Assembly (NCBI GenBank): GCA_017562135.1
Contig: QEYB01001479.1
Coordinates: forward strand, 217,050-281,049
Direction of reading: 5' to 3'
DNA length: 64,000 bases
From: Dipylidium caninum
Taxonomy: Eukaryota; Platyhelminthes; Cestoda; Cyclophyllidea; Dipylidiidae
A program made the position numbers and the translations under genes. Within the stretch, counting starts at the first letter, position 1. Every line of letters starts with the position of its first letter. Under the pieces are notes generated by a model, which did not search any database, was not told where the DNA came from, and worked only from the letters and a program-made list of their open reading frames with translations. This document shows positions 1 to 14,215 of the stretch, piece by piece.

Positions 1-967
1 GCAACGAGGACTCAGGCCGAGCGTTAAGAATTGCTGCAAGGCAGTCTCATCTTGCGTGGAATAGCAAGGTTAAAGATGCTTTTCAGAGTTTTACCAGGCT
101 GATTCACTGCAGCAATGGTGACTCGAGAATAAGAAAGATTATTTAAACCACACAAGTTATTTGTCACTCAGTAGTGCGGATTTTTCCTCCGCAAAGAACA
201 AAGTCATACGGGGACAGTCTATAAGTCATACACAAAGCGAAAAAAATTCATATAATTGGCGGAAAAAGACCGTGTTTCGGGAACCAACACGGTCCCATTT
301 TTCCCACTTTCGTATATTCCCAGAGGGTGAGATTTGTCCATACCTTTTTGTAACATGACACGAGGCATAGTGAATAAAGTCGTTGCGATCAGTGCAGTAT
401 GCGCACCTGAACGCGATCGACTCGGGCGGTTGTGAGAAGCGAGATGCCGGCTAGGGAAAGCGAGATTGCTAAAAGGCTCATGGCCGTCGTCCCGCCTCAT
501 CCTCTGCCTCTTTCTCCTTCTGGCCAACCTCGTCACAGTCCCCACAACCTTCATCCCATCAGAGATCGAAGCCGATCGGTGGAGGAGGTGGTCGGCGCCA
601 GATAGAGGAAATATTGGTGACATTTCGCGTCATGAGGCAAAGATTGGAGTTAAAGCGTTCCCCTGAGGAACGCCTCTTTCTCCAAGAGAGACGACCGATG
701 CCTCCGTGCCGCACCATCGACAACTTTTTGTCCGTCTCCCTTTTTGTCAGACGCTAGGAGGTCATAGCATCTCTCGCACCAATCGGAGGAGCGCTCTTTC
801 TCCACCTCATACTCAGTTGACTGTCTCGTGCGAAGATAGTTCCCCAGTTCACATGCCTCTGGGAGGCGGGTGGGAACGACGACAGGCTGATTGCGCCCCA
901 TGAGAGTAAAAACGTGATGTATAAATTGGGTCGAGGGGGGGGGGGCAGAGTAAACATTGCCACTTAC
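1..967 (-). other. Intron of the DEG/ENaC-like gene, left window edge
   Basis: This stretch follows the exon-1 donor on the minus strand. It is open in the exon's own frame down to 650, but that read-through sequence shows none of the Cys-rich DEG/ENaC ectodomain spacing, so it is treated as intron. An 11-base G run lies at 935-945. Confidence 0.5.
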
Positions 968-1483
968 TATGCACTGGATGATCGTCTTGTTCTGCACGTG
1001 GCCCAGGGAATAGGAGCTGCCCCTGGGGAGACTCTCCAAATATCCACCCATGGAGATGGCGCTACTCACTAGCTCGTAGTCATGAGATCGGTTGCGATAG
1101 AAGTAGAGGCCGGCAGCAAAGTCGTTGAGATTCTCCGCAAAGGCTCGGGGATCGCGGAACTTCAGTTGTTGGATTCTTTTCATCCCCGGCGGCGAGAGAG
1201 GACGCAGATTGCAGAGCGTGAGGGAGGGGAAGGGCGAAGGGGTGTCGCGGAGGACTCTCGGAGGGTGGATGACGTCGTAGTCGAAGTACTGTCGAGCCAG
1301 AAGGATCATGCAGATAAAGAGGCCTATAAAGAGGCCAATGACGAAGGTTAGCCAGAGTGTGCGGATGCCCTTGTTAGGCGTATTAACGATGCGTGAAACG
1401 CCTCGGATTGTCGTAGTCTGGCAGAACCGCAGAAATTCCTGCTTGTATGACACCGGGTCATCTTCGTCATGCTTTCCACCCAT
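968..1483 (-). CDS. DEG/ENaC-family cation channel, first coding exon (partial)
   Basis: This exon encodes the N-terminus of a degenerin/epithelial sodium channel subunit, a trimeric, usually amiloride-sensitive plasma-membrane cation channel; invertebrate members can be peptide-gated. It is 172 codons. The ATG at 1483 is preceded by an in-frame TAA (TAA CAG CGT GAG CAT TTC GGA ATG), so the start is secure. The order is: a short acidic cytoplasmic head, the pre-M1 motif FCQTTTIRGVSRI (about residues 20-32), one transmembrane helix (about 43-66, LWLTFVIGLFIGLFICMILL), then the post-M1 signature PFPSLTLCN (about 84-92) and the start of the Cys-containing extracellular domain with NRS and NKT sequons. 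It ends in phase 0 at ATA followed by a consensus GTAAGT donor. Remaining exons, including M2, are not recognisable at 1-967 and presumably lie left of the window. The usual pre-M1 His-Gly is Arg-Gly here. Family is confident; subunit and ligand are unknown. Confidence 0.8.
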
Positions 1484-3943
1484 TCCGAAATGCTCACGCT
1501 GTTAGCATTCCCCGTCCGTCGCGCGACAAGACAAGTCGGGCTAAGGCGTGGAGGGCACAGCCTCACCCAACCAATCGCGATCCTCCCTGCCTCGGCCTCA
1601 TCAGCCAATCCGCGGTCTGGAAGATAATGACCTTGCCTCTGGCAGTTCCTTCAGTCGAATCCTCACTAGCCGCGGAGGAGATTGGACCTTAGGGTCCAAA
1701 TTAACGGCATTTCATCGGACATTCTCCCCTGTCCCAGCCAAGGAGAGAGAAAAGTGAGGGCGTTTTATCAACCGGATGAGTGGAAGTAGTAAACAATCAT
1801 CATCCCTCAAAACGACTGACAAATTTTCCTTCCTTATTCATCCATGCAATGAGATGCTGTCTATTTCCCATGGGCATTCAAAACATTTTTCTGTGTGGAG
1901 TCGGTAAATGTGATGGTTTCTGTATAATCAATCAGGTAGGCCGAGGAATCCGAGCAACGCGGATGGGACGCAAAGGTGTTTAATCGAGTGGAATGATCAT
2001 AATTAGGGGCTTAACAATGAAGAAGTCAGGCCTAAGAGGAGCGGAGGCTTCTCGAGGTGCTAAGCGTAAAAATGTAACGGCATTTTGGCTCATTCGAGTT
2101 TCGCTTCATCCTAAATGAGTCGATGATGGAAAACCCTCGTCCGCAAGGAGCGAATAGTCTGCTGCATCCAGAATTATGGAGCAAGGAAGAGGGAAAGAGT
2201 TTCCCCTTCAAAAAAATAAGATTTCCCCCCCCAAAAAAGCCGCCCATTGCTTATTGCTGATTTGTTCAACTCCGAATTTCGAGCACTTAAGAGTCGTGCG
2301 GTAACTTCGAAAAGACAAGATGCAGTTGAGCCGCAACGCTTCTGTGGACACTACAAGTAAAAGTTTAGCCTTATCGTCTAGTTCTTCCTTCAATTGGCGA
2401 CTGGAACAGCCGTTTTTCTGGAAGTGGCGCATAACACTCATAGTCTGCGTCCGACAGTTGAAGCGTCTTCCCTGTCGGCAAGCCGTGGGGTCCCGGCTGA
2501 AGTGGAGGGCCTGCGAGGTGCGCTTCGTCCTGCCTACATTGCGTTTCCCGTGTCCGGAATCCCCACCTTCCAGAGTAAAGCTTGCCACCGACGGCTGGCC
2601 GGGATGGGCGACGCTCTCTAGACGGCGGCCACAGGAATAAGATCATTTTGTTGGAGGCCGCGCAGAGGTTTTGTGAGGTTGCCCTCTAGCGAAGCTTGGG
2701 AGATGCTCGCTATGGCTTTGCCTCTCCTGTCCTTGCATAGAAATGTCGCCTACATTCGTTCAATTTACCGGCCTTTGTGTTAGCCATCGCCAAAGCTCGT
2801 GTCGCCAACACTACTCACAAGGCTGGGCGGATTTCAGCGACGCCATCAGGCTCCACTGAGAGGAGGACCGCTGTACACTACGTGGTGACTTGATATTGGG
2901 TGTTGGGGCGCGCAAATTGTTTGACAGAGCCAGAGCAGAGCGCATTTTGTTCGCTAGTGACACTTGGATCCAGGTAAGACTGCAGTGTCCTCGGGTGCCC
3001 GAGGAATTTCTGCTTTCTAAAAAATAAAGTTAAAAGCAGAATGCGTCTAAATGAAGTGGGAATCCTCCCAAGTTTAAAGCTATATTTTATATTGCCTAAA
3101 TTAGGATGGAGTCTTGGAAGACTCTGGGCGATACTGTGTGAGGCTCATAGCAAGGGACTTGATGGCCCACCCCGAGCACTGTCCGGCTGACATTCACACG
3201 TATCCCTGGAGCTCAACCTCGGGGTGTTTGATGTTCTCCGGCGCTCGGCTCTCAGAAGCTCTGGAGGCATGACGGTCTTCATTTTTAGCACTCAGGGGAA
3301 GACACAGACTGCCTCCATACAACCAAACATTTTTCGACTGCTTGCCAATGGTCTCGTCGGGCGCCTGAGTCGCCTCACGACGGCAGGCCCTCGAAAAACC
3401 CTCTCTCTTCATCGGTTTTGCCCTGTCTGTTTAGCAGTTATTCGCACATGTTGGCTCCTTACCGCCCGTACAGAGTAGTAGCTGATCTTCTTCTCCAAGT
3501 TACGCCACCTAAGCGTAGCTGGCGTTTTGCCTTATCTTCAGCCCTGTAAAGTCCTTCCCCTCACATGACAGTTTGTTGACTCTGTCGAGTTGGGTGCGGA
3601 GGAGGAGAGCTTCCTTCCATGCGTCCCCTTCGGTCAAGTCTCTTGCCCCGAGCAAAGATGTTGCCACCAGGCTGTCTCTAGAGTCACGAATGGGACCTGC
3701 GAGGTGCGAAGTGCTGCCTTCCTGCTTGCCTGTGTGTGTGTAAACAAAGATGCATTGGGGGAGGCTAAGTTGTGCAATTAATCGGAATTTACACGAAGAT
3801 ACCATATTTCTCGACAGAAAAGCATCTGCTTAATGGCTCTTACAAGGAAGTATTTTGCTCCTGCACTCTTCCCTCAGGGGTCCCGTGAAAGTGCGCAGTT
3901 TAAGAAAAAAAGGGAATGGACTTTAATAGCTGCTCACTCTTGG

Positions 3944-3968
3944 TCTCCTCCTCCTCCTCCTCCTCCTC
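3944..3968. repeat. (CTC)n trinucleotide microsatellite
   Basis: About eight consecutive CTC units, visible directly. The pyrimidine strand is plus. No gene overlaps it. Confidence 0.9.
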
Positions 3969-6226
3969 ATTAACCGTCCTCCTCCGGCTCAATTGGGACA
4001 GGTTTCTTTTCGCGTATTCACTGCTTGGGGGATTTCAATTTTTTGTGCAGCCGTAGAAGTGACCAAAAATGCCGCGATGACATTGTGAAAATTTTGGCCT
4101 TAACAAACCGAGGCGACATTTCTACCGTCTTCCCAGACTCCCATAAATTCCATTTTGTTTATAAAAATTTGTAATGCTCCTTGGGGCGCCAGTAAACTGT
4201 TGTTCCACGAGCGCACGAAGTCTGGGCAAACCAGTTGCGCTGTCTCACATTAGAATGGCCGTTTGGAGCACGCCGAGACAGAAGGAAAGCCGCTCTCCGC
4301 CTCCTTATTTTGAGTTCTTCGTGAGCCGTTCCTTCACTACAATCTCGTCGGCCCGTACAGCAGCCAAGTGGACTTCGCAAGGCCTTCAGCCTTCACCTTG
4401 GCAGATTTGACAGCCACCATTGCCTACTTCCTTCCGGTGCTCCTTCTTGTTGCCCTTCTGTTTCCGTAATGGCCTGCTTTAATGGGTCCTCGTTGGTGCG
4501 TGAGGACCGATAAGGAGTGGGTAATTAATCAGCCTTGAGGTACACACTGCGGAGGCTGGTAAGAGGGAGATTAAATAGTTAAAATCCTCTGCTAGAAATT
4601 AGCCTGATCTCACTGCCTACGAGAACGCGAGCCTCTGTATATACGAGTGTTTTCGAGATTACCCATCAAGGGGAGTGTTTTGGTCAGGCGAGGCGGTAAT
4701 ACTATTGCCATGGTCTTGATGGTTGAAGGAAATTTGGGCAGTTGAAACGGCAGCCGGGATGATTGAAATGGGGAGTCGTGCGGATCAACTGCTCAGCAAC
4801 ACGTTTGAGAGGGTTCCTCCACTGGTCCTGGAAATCTCAATAGAAATCCTCAGTCTGCAATGGAACAGTGACTGAGAGTGAAGAGGACGCCTGGGTAATC
4901 CACATACGCATTTTTCAAAATTTTTCGGGTTTCTAAGTTCAGTTTTTTGTGTCCTCGGTGTTCGGTCCGTTGACCAGGACAGGGTGTAAGCTCATGTCTT
5001 CCACCCGCTTTTGCCTCCACGACTATGTAAACGCCGTAAGATCTTAAAAGTTGTTTCTCCCCACGACAAACACCATCTCTATGCTTTGTGCCCCCTGTAA
5101 CCGTCTATTATGCCTGAAATACCGGAATTGGAGGCATCCTGACATCTCTTTCCTCACGACTGGTTCCGCACATGTTGTAGCGACACTGAATGCTTTCCAA
5201 GTTGCCCGATGAATTCTTCCCTTGCTTACCATGTCTCAGTATTCATTAATTAAAATATCCCCTGGGGTACCCCTTCGCTGGTCTTCAGCCTCTTTGGATT
5301 TCCCAGTGTAGACCACTTTTGTTACGTTCCAGGTGGCATTTCGCCCGGGTCGGTGAAAAAGGCTGCGAACCACGGGATTAGAACACCACATTGACCACCT
5401 TCGCGCCCCACCCTGCCTCATCTCCCTTCTAAGTAGCTCCATTACGAGAGGTACTTCCATGACTCTGTCTAATCTGGAAGCAGTCCGCGTCCAAGCGTTT
5501 CAACTTGGACCAGACAGTCCAATACATTCCTTCTCGTTCCGTACAGAAGGCTCACCGAGGTGGCTTCTATTCCAACTCACTGTCTAATAAAAAGGAATTG
5601 GAGACAAGTTTATCTTCCTCCCTCTATCCTTTCATCGCCTAAACTGTCGAAAATGTCCCTCTTTCAAACGACCACCTCACCGTATCACTAGCAGCCGCCC
5701 ACGTCTGTATCGTTCGCTTTATCACCGCCATCTGCGCTGTACTCTTCCCCAGCGGAGCCCGAATTAGTCCTCCAATCCTCTAGAGAAGGGAAGAAAAGAC
5801 GCTCAGAAATGTTGGTCCTCTTCGGGGCAAGAAGGAAGTCCAAAGCAGATGAGGTGTTAGTAAGTGATGCACTATTAGACCCAAAACAGCATCTCCCGCA
5901 GGATTCTGTGCGTTCCTTTTTACGAAGAAGAGGCGATTCATTTTCCCATAACACTGACAGACCATCGCCTACTACTGTTGATCCCGTGGACTGAAGTCAC
6001 GTCAATTTTCGTGTGGTTGCAAAGCCAGACAAACTCTCGTATGGTGAAAGAAGATCGAGAGAAAATGGAACGTTGCTACGACCCTGTGCCCTTCCCTGCC
6101 ATCTGAGCGCGATACTCCCGATCCTTCTTTGTCCCATACTTCCCAAAGTGTAGAAAGAGGAAATTGACCGGCTCAAATATGTAAGTCTGTTTTTATTTAT
6201 CGCTGTTTGATGATGAGTTTACACCC

Positions 6227-6238
6227 GGGGGGGGGGGG
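6227..6238. repeat. Poly-G run (12)
   Basis: A homopolymer of 12 G. Similar runs of 11-13 G or C occur at 935-945, 49952-49964 and 58596-58607. Runs of this length are prone to sequencing-length error. Confidence 0.9.
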
Positions 6239-9200
6239 CTGTGGCCCAATCCTCGTAGCATCTCGGATCTCTCGGTCTCATGCTCTTTTCCTGCTCGGCC
6301 TGAACGAATCACTTAGATTGGAACCGCTAATTCTGTTGGTACGGGATGAGGTAATGAAGTCAGTGGCACTTAAGATGCTATCGCCAGAAGGCAGATGTGT
6401 GTTTTGCAGTCGCGGCGAGGGATCCTTTTGAGGTTTATTTAGAAGGTGTCATTGACTCCTTGTTGCAGCACAAACTCGGATAAGATTGTTCTCCACATAC
6501 GCCTCCGCTTCTTCTTCACTGAGTCCTTACTTTTCCGCAACTGGTTAAATCAGCCTCAAGTCATCTCACTGTCTTCCCACACCAGGTTGGTCCTCTGCAT
6601 AGCCTAAAAGTGACGGTTTTGGGCGAATGACTCAAAAACTGATTAGTCTAAGTTGAAGACGACGACGACGCCGCGTTATCTCATTGAAAACAGACGGTTT
6701 TATCATTTACGCCGAAACTAATGAAAATACAACATTCGATTAGATCAAAATAACATCCTGTCTTTGAAAACCCTTTTTCCCCTTATTTTCCATCAATTTT
6801 TGCAAGCCTCCTAAGCTTGTCCGTTGTGTCTGAATAAGTTATGAATGTGCCAACACGCACAATTTTAAGCTTTCACTCACCCATCTGACATCCGTCTTCA
6901 GAATATCTCAAACTTTTGCAAACCCAAAGCGCCATTTTCTCGCCGGGACGCTCGGAGACACAAGCATCTACGTGCAGTCTGCTCAAAAGAACATTTCCCT
7001 TGCGTTATTACAAAAACCAAATAATGTTTGCTACCTCTCTTTCAGCCTCTCTAGATCTGCGGTGCGGGAGACATGCGGTCAAATAATTGGTTCTGTTGGG
7101 TATTTTTACATAAAAAATGGGATTTTCCTGTGTGAGCTATAAAAGTTTAATTTCTGGGCAATAGCATTATAGGCTTCAATGGTAACTTAGCGTTCCCACA
7201 GTTTAACTAGAGCCATAAGCTCTTCCCGTCCCGGTGCCGAAGTCAACGATGGTAAGTAATTCAAAACGTTGTTTTAGTCGAGAATTTACAGATTTCGACG
7301 ACGGAGACAAGGTTTTAGGAGAAGGGGATTCTCTCTGCATCCCCATACTCTCCCGACGACATTCCCTTTCTCCCCATCCCAGTAAAACGTTCATCTGTAG
7401 ATAAGCCCTTTGAATTTATCCTAGAACTAAAGAAATGAAAGGAAGTAATCAGGAGGAGTATGCAGAGTTAAATCTTGCAGGCGTAACAAAGCAATGCTTA
7501 CGTCGAAAACGTAATATATGTGTTACTGTTAACTGGTAAGTAGGTCGACTTTTAACTGAAATATGCGTTTCGTGTGGATATACTCTTTTCTCACAACCGC
7601 ATTTACCCTCTGAGGGTTAATGAAATCACCTAACTCTATGGGCTGAAAAAAGCAACACCTAATATTATGTTACTGCAAACTTCATCCTCGACCCTGTTTG
7701 CCAGCTTCGTTACATTTTCGTCATGGAAAAGCTTGAAAATAAGAGCTTTGTGTCGACACAAGATATCACTGTCCAAGGTAACCGGATTGCGTTACTGTCT
7801 ACTTCACTTATTGTCAAAAATGGTAGTACCCGAACTTCACTCATAAATTAAGGAAATTGAAAATTCTGCAGCTATTTGTGCGTACATGGTTCCCACATCA
7901 TTGATAAGCGGCATCCGGAAGACCGCCATCAGAGTTGACACAGTGCATTTGGCACTGTTTTCCACCTTTCCCGGCCCCTCCACAGGCTTGACCGCGCACA
8001 CAACCGCGGGTATTTGTGCGCCGTGTTCCCGCCCATTTCAGGTTGCCATTTATACGCAAGTGGGGTGTCCGGGTCGAACTGTTCCTTTTCCCCAATCAAT
8101 ACGTCTTGGCGCCTCCATCCCCGCCACTTTTACCAGACGGTGAATGTTTAATTCCATTTCCCATGTCTACGTTCATGCATTCGTCATGCTCCCTACTCTG
8201 CCACAACTACAACACGCCATTTGGTGGACGCACTTGCTTCAGAAAACAATCCGCATTTTCCCACAACAATTTATATAAAAATAGATAAGAAGAGCCGATG
8301 GGATCTTCTCCGGCCCGCCTCGAACGGCCATCCGCGTACCCGTGTCATAACCAAATTCGGAAAAAAAAATGTAGGAATGAATTAGGTGAGCACGCCTTCT
8401 CAAGTAAGGCCCAGAATGTATTTTGAAAGAGACAAAATTTAAGTGGTTCTAATTATCGTTGTTTAAGTCCAATTTTTCTCCTATAAAATTTCTTAGGCGA
8501 ACAGACCGAATCAAATCTTAGAAACCACTGACTTTGTCAATATTGCCACTAGCGGGGCCTAGTGTCATTGGCTCTTATGATTAATTTGTGGGCAACATTT
8601 TTTCAGGCAATATGGGGGAGATGGGATCTGACCCCCATTCCCACCCCCACCCCGCCTACCGTAGATCATGCCTCCCTACTTCCATCCTCCTGTGAGCACT
8701 TGTGCAATCTCCACTCCCCATTTTCCACCTCTTGCACCCCCTTCAGTCATTCCTGCTCGCAATCCGCTGTTTCAGAAGAATCTCTATTAAATACCTCGTG
8801 GAAGAGGTCTTGAGAGAGAGAGAGAGCTGTGAACAGGTCTCAATTAAATGTTTCTTTTTGGCTTAAACTTTATCCCCTTCACTCGTTCACTCCGTCGCCC
8901 CGTCAATTTGCGCAAGGGCTCTCCACGCGCCTGCAGCTCTCTCCAAACCAGCCCTAAACTTCCATTTATGGCAACTGGTTCTTTTGACAGAAGAGCGGGG
9001 ATCGCGTAGGTGTTTCTGTGTGTGCGCGCAGGGCAGAAAGGGCAGGAGGGCGGAAGGGAGGGAAGGAGGGAAGGAGGCAGCGGCGCTAGCGGCTTGTCAT
9101 GCTTCCTTGCGCATTCAATCGGATCTGGCGCATAAGTGTGTTTACCACTGGCGTCGCTGCATGTTATGCCATCGCTAGAACCAATCCCAGCCTGATCCAA

Positions 9201-12200
9201 CGCACGCATGTCAACACGTAGGCTTTCGGTGAGTTTGTTTTACGCTGACGACCACGAGGCGACCCACCCTCACACAGACCTGAAACTTCTTTGCGGCCGT
9301 GCTCAAGTCTCCCCACAGTCCACAAACACTTCGTCAAATGTGCGCATACCTAATGTTGAAGAATTACACCCCGTCGGAGGTGTTGGGATGTAGACGTAGA
9401 CACCTGAGGGGGGGGGACTGGTGATGGAGACATGCCACTTGCTCAGACACGATTATTTCGGTCTCCCGCCTCCTTCGCACACCTCCTAGATCCAGTCAGC
9501 TTTAAGTCGAAGGGGACTGGCCCACCTCCCTCGTCACTGTAGTGTACGCGGCGATGGATTGCCTCCGCCTCCCTTCTTTCCCTCTCTCCCTCGGTGGTTC
9601 TTGTGGTCTTTGAGTGGGAGGACCAGATGATGGTTGGCTACCAGAGGAAAAGAGGGAAGGCCAATTTGTTGCCTGTGGACCAAGTGCCGCTTCGTCGCAT
9701 TAAACTACTGTTTCTGCTTTTCCACTTTGCCCAAATGACATCTGTAGGTGAAGAGATTCTCGGAAATTCACAATGGCCAGTTTACAAGGTTGTTTCTCCG
9801 ACATATTTCCCGTGTATCCTTCAGACATCAGTGCCTACGTTCGGGAAAAGAGACTCGACATTTTAGCACCGCCTCACTCCGCCCACGTGGTAACTGTTTG
9901 CCTGAGGTCTGGCGTGCTTTCATGCTCAGGCCAAACAAGTTTAAGCAGACGTCAAAAATGGAGAGGAGTGACTTCGTGGAATAGTCAAATTTTGAGCATC
10001 CGTCGGCAATTTTAATGCGCTTATCGCCTATTCCTCGATTATCCCACACTTTCATCCCCATTGGGTCCAACACTTCATCACATCAGTCCAAGCTGCCCAG
10101 CAGTGTGGCGCAATTTCTCGTGCTATTTTTGCATCCATTAAAGTAGTTTTTATAGGCATAAAATGACGGATATAAAAGTCTTGTTAATTCCCTGGTTTAG
10201 GAGGAATCACTCCTTCTCACTTGAGACTTCCCACTGAATGCTGACGAGGAGGCAGGCACTCTCAGGGGACAGTTGAATGGGTGCACCTATTTTAGAGCCT
10301 GCAAGCGTTCCTGTTCCAGTCTGATCACTTTTGTGTGGATATCGAAAGTCCTCAGACAGGGTGGATGTCTTTTGCCCATCAACCGGACCCGGATCACTTA
10401 AGCTGTCTGGTGTTGGTAGGAAAAACAGTCGGCACAACACACTTCCCTTTTGCTTTAACAAAAATAATCATGGCATATGACAGCCGGAGAAGACGAAATT
10501 CGACGTTAGTTAAGGGAAATGTGGGTCCGGGTGGTTTGCAACTTGTCGTTAAACTCTCCATCATCCCTTCTACCGGGTGGAAAGGAGAGTGTTGCGTTTT
10601 TGCCCTTCGTAACTTCTGCAGCGAATAAAATTTCGATTGCCAGAAGGGCCAAAAGTGCAGCACCAACGCACTTTCTGCCACCACTCGGATTTTACGCCAT
10701 CGCAGGACCTCCACCAACGCATTTTGCCCGGTAGGACCGAACTCGGTCAATCCGAGATGCAGTGACCGTCACTGAAACGATTCCACTCTCCGAGGGGATC
10801 CTTGTAAGGCGGTTTTGTTGCCTCCGTTGCCATTGCTGCGCCTTGACATGATTGCCATCGGGCGATGAGGTCCCTCCTCGCTTCTTTTGCGTTAGCCCCA
10901 GGCCCCGGAGGACTTATTAAGGTGTGTGGGGATTTCTCTGCCGACGTTTAGCCGAAATAAGGCGGAGGAGGAGAAATGTGATACTGTAAAGTGGTCACGG
11001 CATCTCGTGCCATGTCTCGTGCGTAGAAGGCGTTTGGCGGTGGGAAAAATCAGTCGCGCCTTGCTTCCACATCTGGTGCGCGAGCCTTAAAAAACGGTCC
11101 AACGAAGAAGCCCAGACACCAAGGACAGACTCGTAATCCCCAGCCTTCAAGTACGCCTATTCGAAAATATCATCCTTTTGGCCCTTTTCTGCGGGGAAAT
11201 ACTCAGCCCTCTCACCTTCCCCACTTCAACTTCATTGCCACACACAAGAAAGTAAGGGGATGGACTTCCCCGCTGGGGTATAGAATTCGTCCTGGACCAG
11301 ACGGCACAGCCTCAAATCCGCGTCGAAAGCACCAGCGCCTCCAATCTCGACCCAAATTACCGAAAGCCGATTCACCCAAGCCGTTAAGTCCACACAGGGC
11401 CACCGTCGGATGTGTGTGCCACGCAGTGCCTTGACTAAATCACTGTTTAGGCGGCACAAGGTTGCTACTCGAGCTCTTTTTGAAACCACTTCACAGGTCT
11501 GCTCATTCCCAGATCACTTGCGCTGTTGCCGTAAACAGGAGAACACTTTTGCATTGTCAACACCTTTTGGACGCTTAAAGAGCTAATTTTCAAACAAAAA
11601 ATGAGACACCTTTTGTCCTATTTTTTAATTATGGGAAATGTGTTAAGTGACCCGCCTCCACCCCCTCTCACCCCGCCTCCACTCTGGCTCTCCCACCCTC
11701 TCTGCCCCTCCGCCTCTTCGTCTTCGGTTTTTAGTCTCCATTCCTGCCCTAAACCGTCTTTCACTCGCCTAGGTAACTTCGCTGGCCTCGAGACGGTGGC
11801 CGTTTGTGCCACAAGAGTCGGTTTTTATCCTGCGTGCCATTTTAGGAGAGTGAGAGACAAATTGGGGGGTCTGCGTCGTCGAAGGCAACTGGTTTAAATT
11901 CCACAAAGGATGTCCTCCGGTGTGCGTATGCGAGGGTTCCACAGGCCACAGAGGAGTCGATTTCCCCGGGCCTGGCCTCACTCTCCACCGCCCTGGCGAG
12001 GCTAATACCCAAGTCGTAGAGTCGTCATATCCACTGTCATCGCTGTTTGTGACTCGTGACATTACCTGACTTAAGGCGACTGCAAACATTCTGGTCGGAC
12101 CAGAGGTTACTGCGAGGGAGATCGCAAAAACGCTCTCACAACTTTCCCCTTGCATCAGACTCCCACATTTCTGCCCATAAAACCTGTTCAAGCATGCTGG

Positions 12201-13999
12201 ATGGTGATAATCCATATGGTCTGAGCGGCTGAGAAAACAGGGTCATGTCGATTCCAAAAATTGTGCCAAAAAGCTGTTTCGGAGTTCACCAGAAGGCATC
12301 CAGAAGGAATTCATTTTGGTGTGTGTGTCAACGTGTCCAGGATAGGGGCAATCGCCAGGCAGCTCGTCTAATGATGGCGAAATGCCGAACACATGTGGCT
12401 CCACCGCCGGTCTTTGCGTCCCGCCTCCCCTGCCCGGTGCCTGTTGCGGCCTCCCTCCGCGACTCATGCCTTCCATATGGCTGTGACTGTCCACTCCAGG
12501 CTCATTCAATCCCTGCAAAGGCGCCCCAGCGGACAGTCAGGAAGATGAACGTGGTGGTCAAACGGCCTCCTGAATGGATGTCTGATGGGCAAGGGAGTGG
12601 AGGCCCTTCGGGTGCCTCATGATAATTCGACGGCGGATATTTGTGTCTTGAGGGCGAACCGCTGCCGCCCATCCTGTTGTAGGTAGGTGACGCCTTCACG
12701 CATTGCCTACGTGTTTGCCTCGGTTATTCTAGCCCTTGCGCGTCTTTCTTACTTTAATTGTACATTTGCCCTTCCTTATCTTCTCTCAGGTTAAGTCATT
12801 TAAAATTAGGTCCTCCACTCGGTTAGCAAATATCCTCTCGCACTGGCTTTCGGGATGAGTGAGTTCAAAGGCGTCATCTCCTGAACCCGCCACAGAGCCT
12901 TCACTACTCACACGACTGCCTGCGGGGTGAGTAGAGCCTGCACCCGCCCCCGCAGCATGTCCGTAGGTGGCCGCATCCCGCTGTCAACTCGGGGACACGC
13001 CACCTCCTCTCTCTTTTTGTTATACGCCCGTTTTATGATATCGCCTAGATTGACTGCAGGGTGACCTGACTGCTCGCCGTTCGAGAGGACATGAAGTGCC
13101 TACGAGGACAGGCCTCCGATGTGGAAAATGTACTTTCAACTGTGAAATCCTAACATTCCTGCTGTCAAGATGCCAGCGCTTCTCTCTCGTTAATCGCTGC
13201 CCCTTCCCCTTCCCCTCCCCCACCTCCTATCTCCCTCCTTCCTTCCTTACCAACCGGTTGACATTCTTGCACGAGTCACAGGCAGGCTCCCTCCCCCGTG
13301 GAGAAGTTGAGCACTGAAGGTGAACTGAGAAAGAGAAGGTCTTTTCTCCCCCTGCCATATCGCCTTCTCGTCCTATCTTTTTCGTTTACATCTTCCCTCT
13401 GTGCCCAGCTTCGTTGCTAACCGCCCATCACAGGGATTTGGGGGCATAAGCGCACAGTCAACCACCATTATTCCCCACGCCCTCCTTTAAAACCACCGGG
13501 TCTTTTGAAGCAGACTGCGACCACGTGGTCCGCCGGCCATCTCGGCGACAGCTAAGTTTGGACTGACTTTGAAAATGGCAACGCCTCTCTCACGAGTCAT
13601 AGTTGGTTGCTCAACAAATTGTAGCCTGGCAAAAAAAAAATTCAGGACGAGTGCAGTTTTCAGGAAGGTCACATCCACTATCAAGAGGTTGTATCTGAAA
13701 GCAATCTCTGCTGGAACAAGTCCTTATTTGATGAAGTAGTCATTCAGCGGTTATTTTGGTAGGCTGAGGATTTTGGGAACGGCACAAGGGGGTCTGTCGG
13801 GAGCAAAAGAGATCCTTCTGGAAGCCGCTGAACCACCCTGCCCACTTTCCCCTCCAAGTCCCCATCAGCACCCACGTCCGCCACAACGATGAGGCCAACG
13901 TCTGCGCTTGTTTAAGGCCTCCGCCTCAACAGACGATTGTGGATGGAGTGAATGAACGTGTCCCGATGATTTACCAGGAACAGTGCAAAATCCATTAGT

Positions 14000-14215
14000 C
14001 TAGTTCCAAGATGGGGAGTCAAAAGCTCCAAACCAAATGTGTGGGCCGATGATCGGCAGCTTGTAACATGTGACATCCATTTCGTAGAGTGGATCATTCG
14101 GAGTCCGGTCCAATGTCATCTGTAGACAGTACTCAACATCAGTAGTCTCAGCCACATGATGAATGAGTGGAGGAGGTAATGTGGCCCACAATCCCTCTCT
14201 CCACGCGATAACATG
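14000..14215 (-). other. Possible coding remnant, unrecognised
   Basis: An open minus-strand stretch of about 70 codons reads as a fairly normal protein sequence (for example DPLYEMDVTCYKLPIIGPH, then WFGAFDSPSWN and stop). A second frame overlapping its end continues with RLMDFALFLVNHRDTFIHS. The two frames together could be one frameshifted fragment, or chance. No start, splice sites or family can be assigned. Confidence 0.2.

Noticed and set aside
11769..12215. 148-codon minus-strand ORF
   Set aside because: No recognisable domain, no supporting splice signals, composition like neighbouring random frames in GC-rich DNA.
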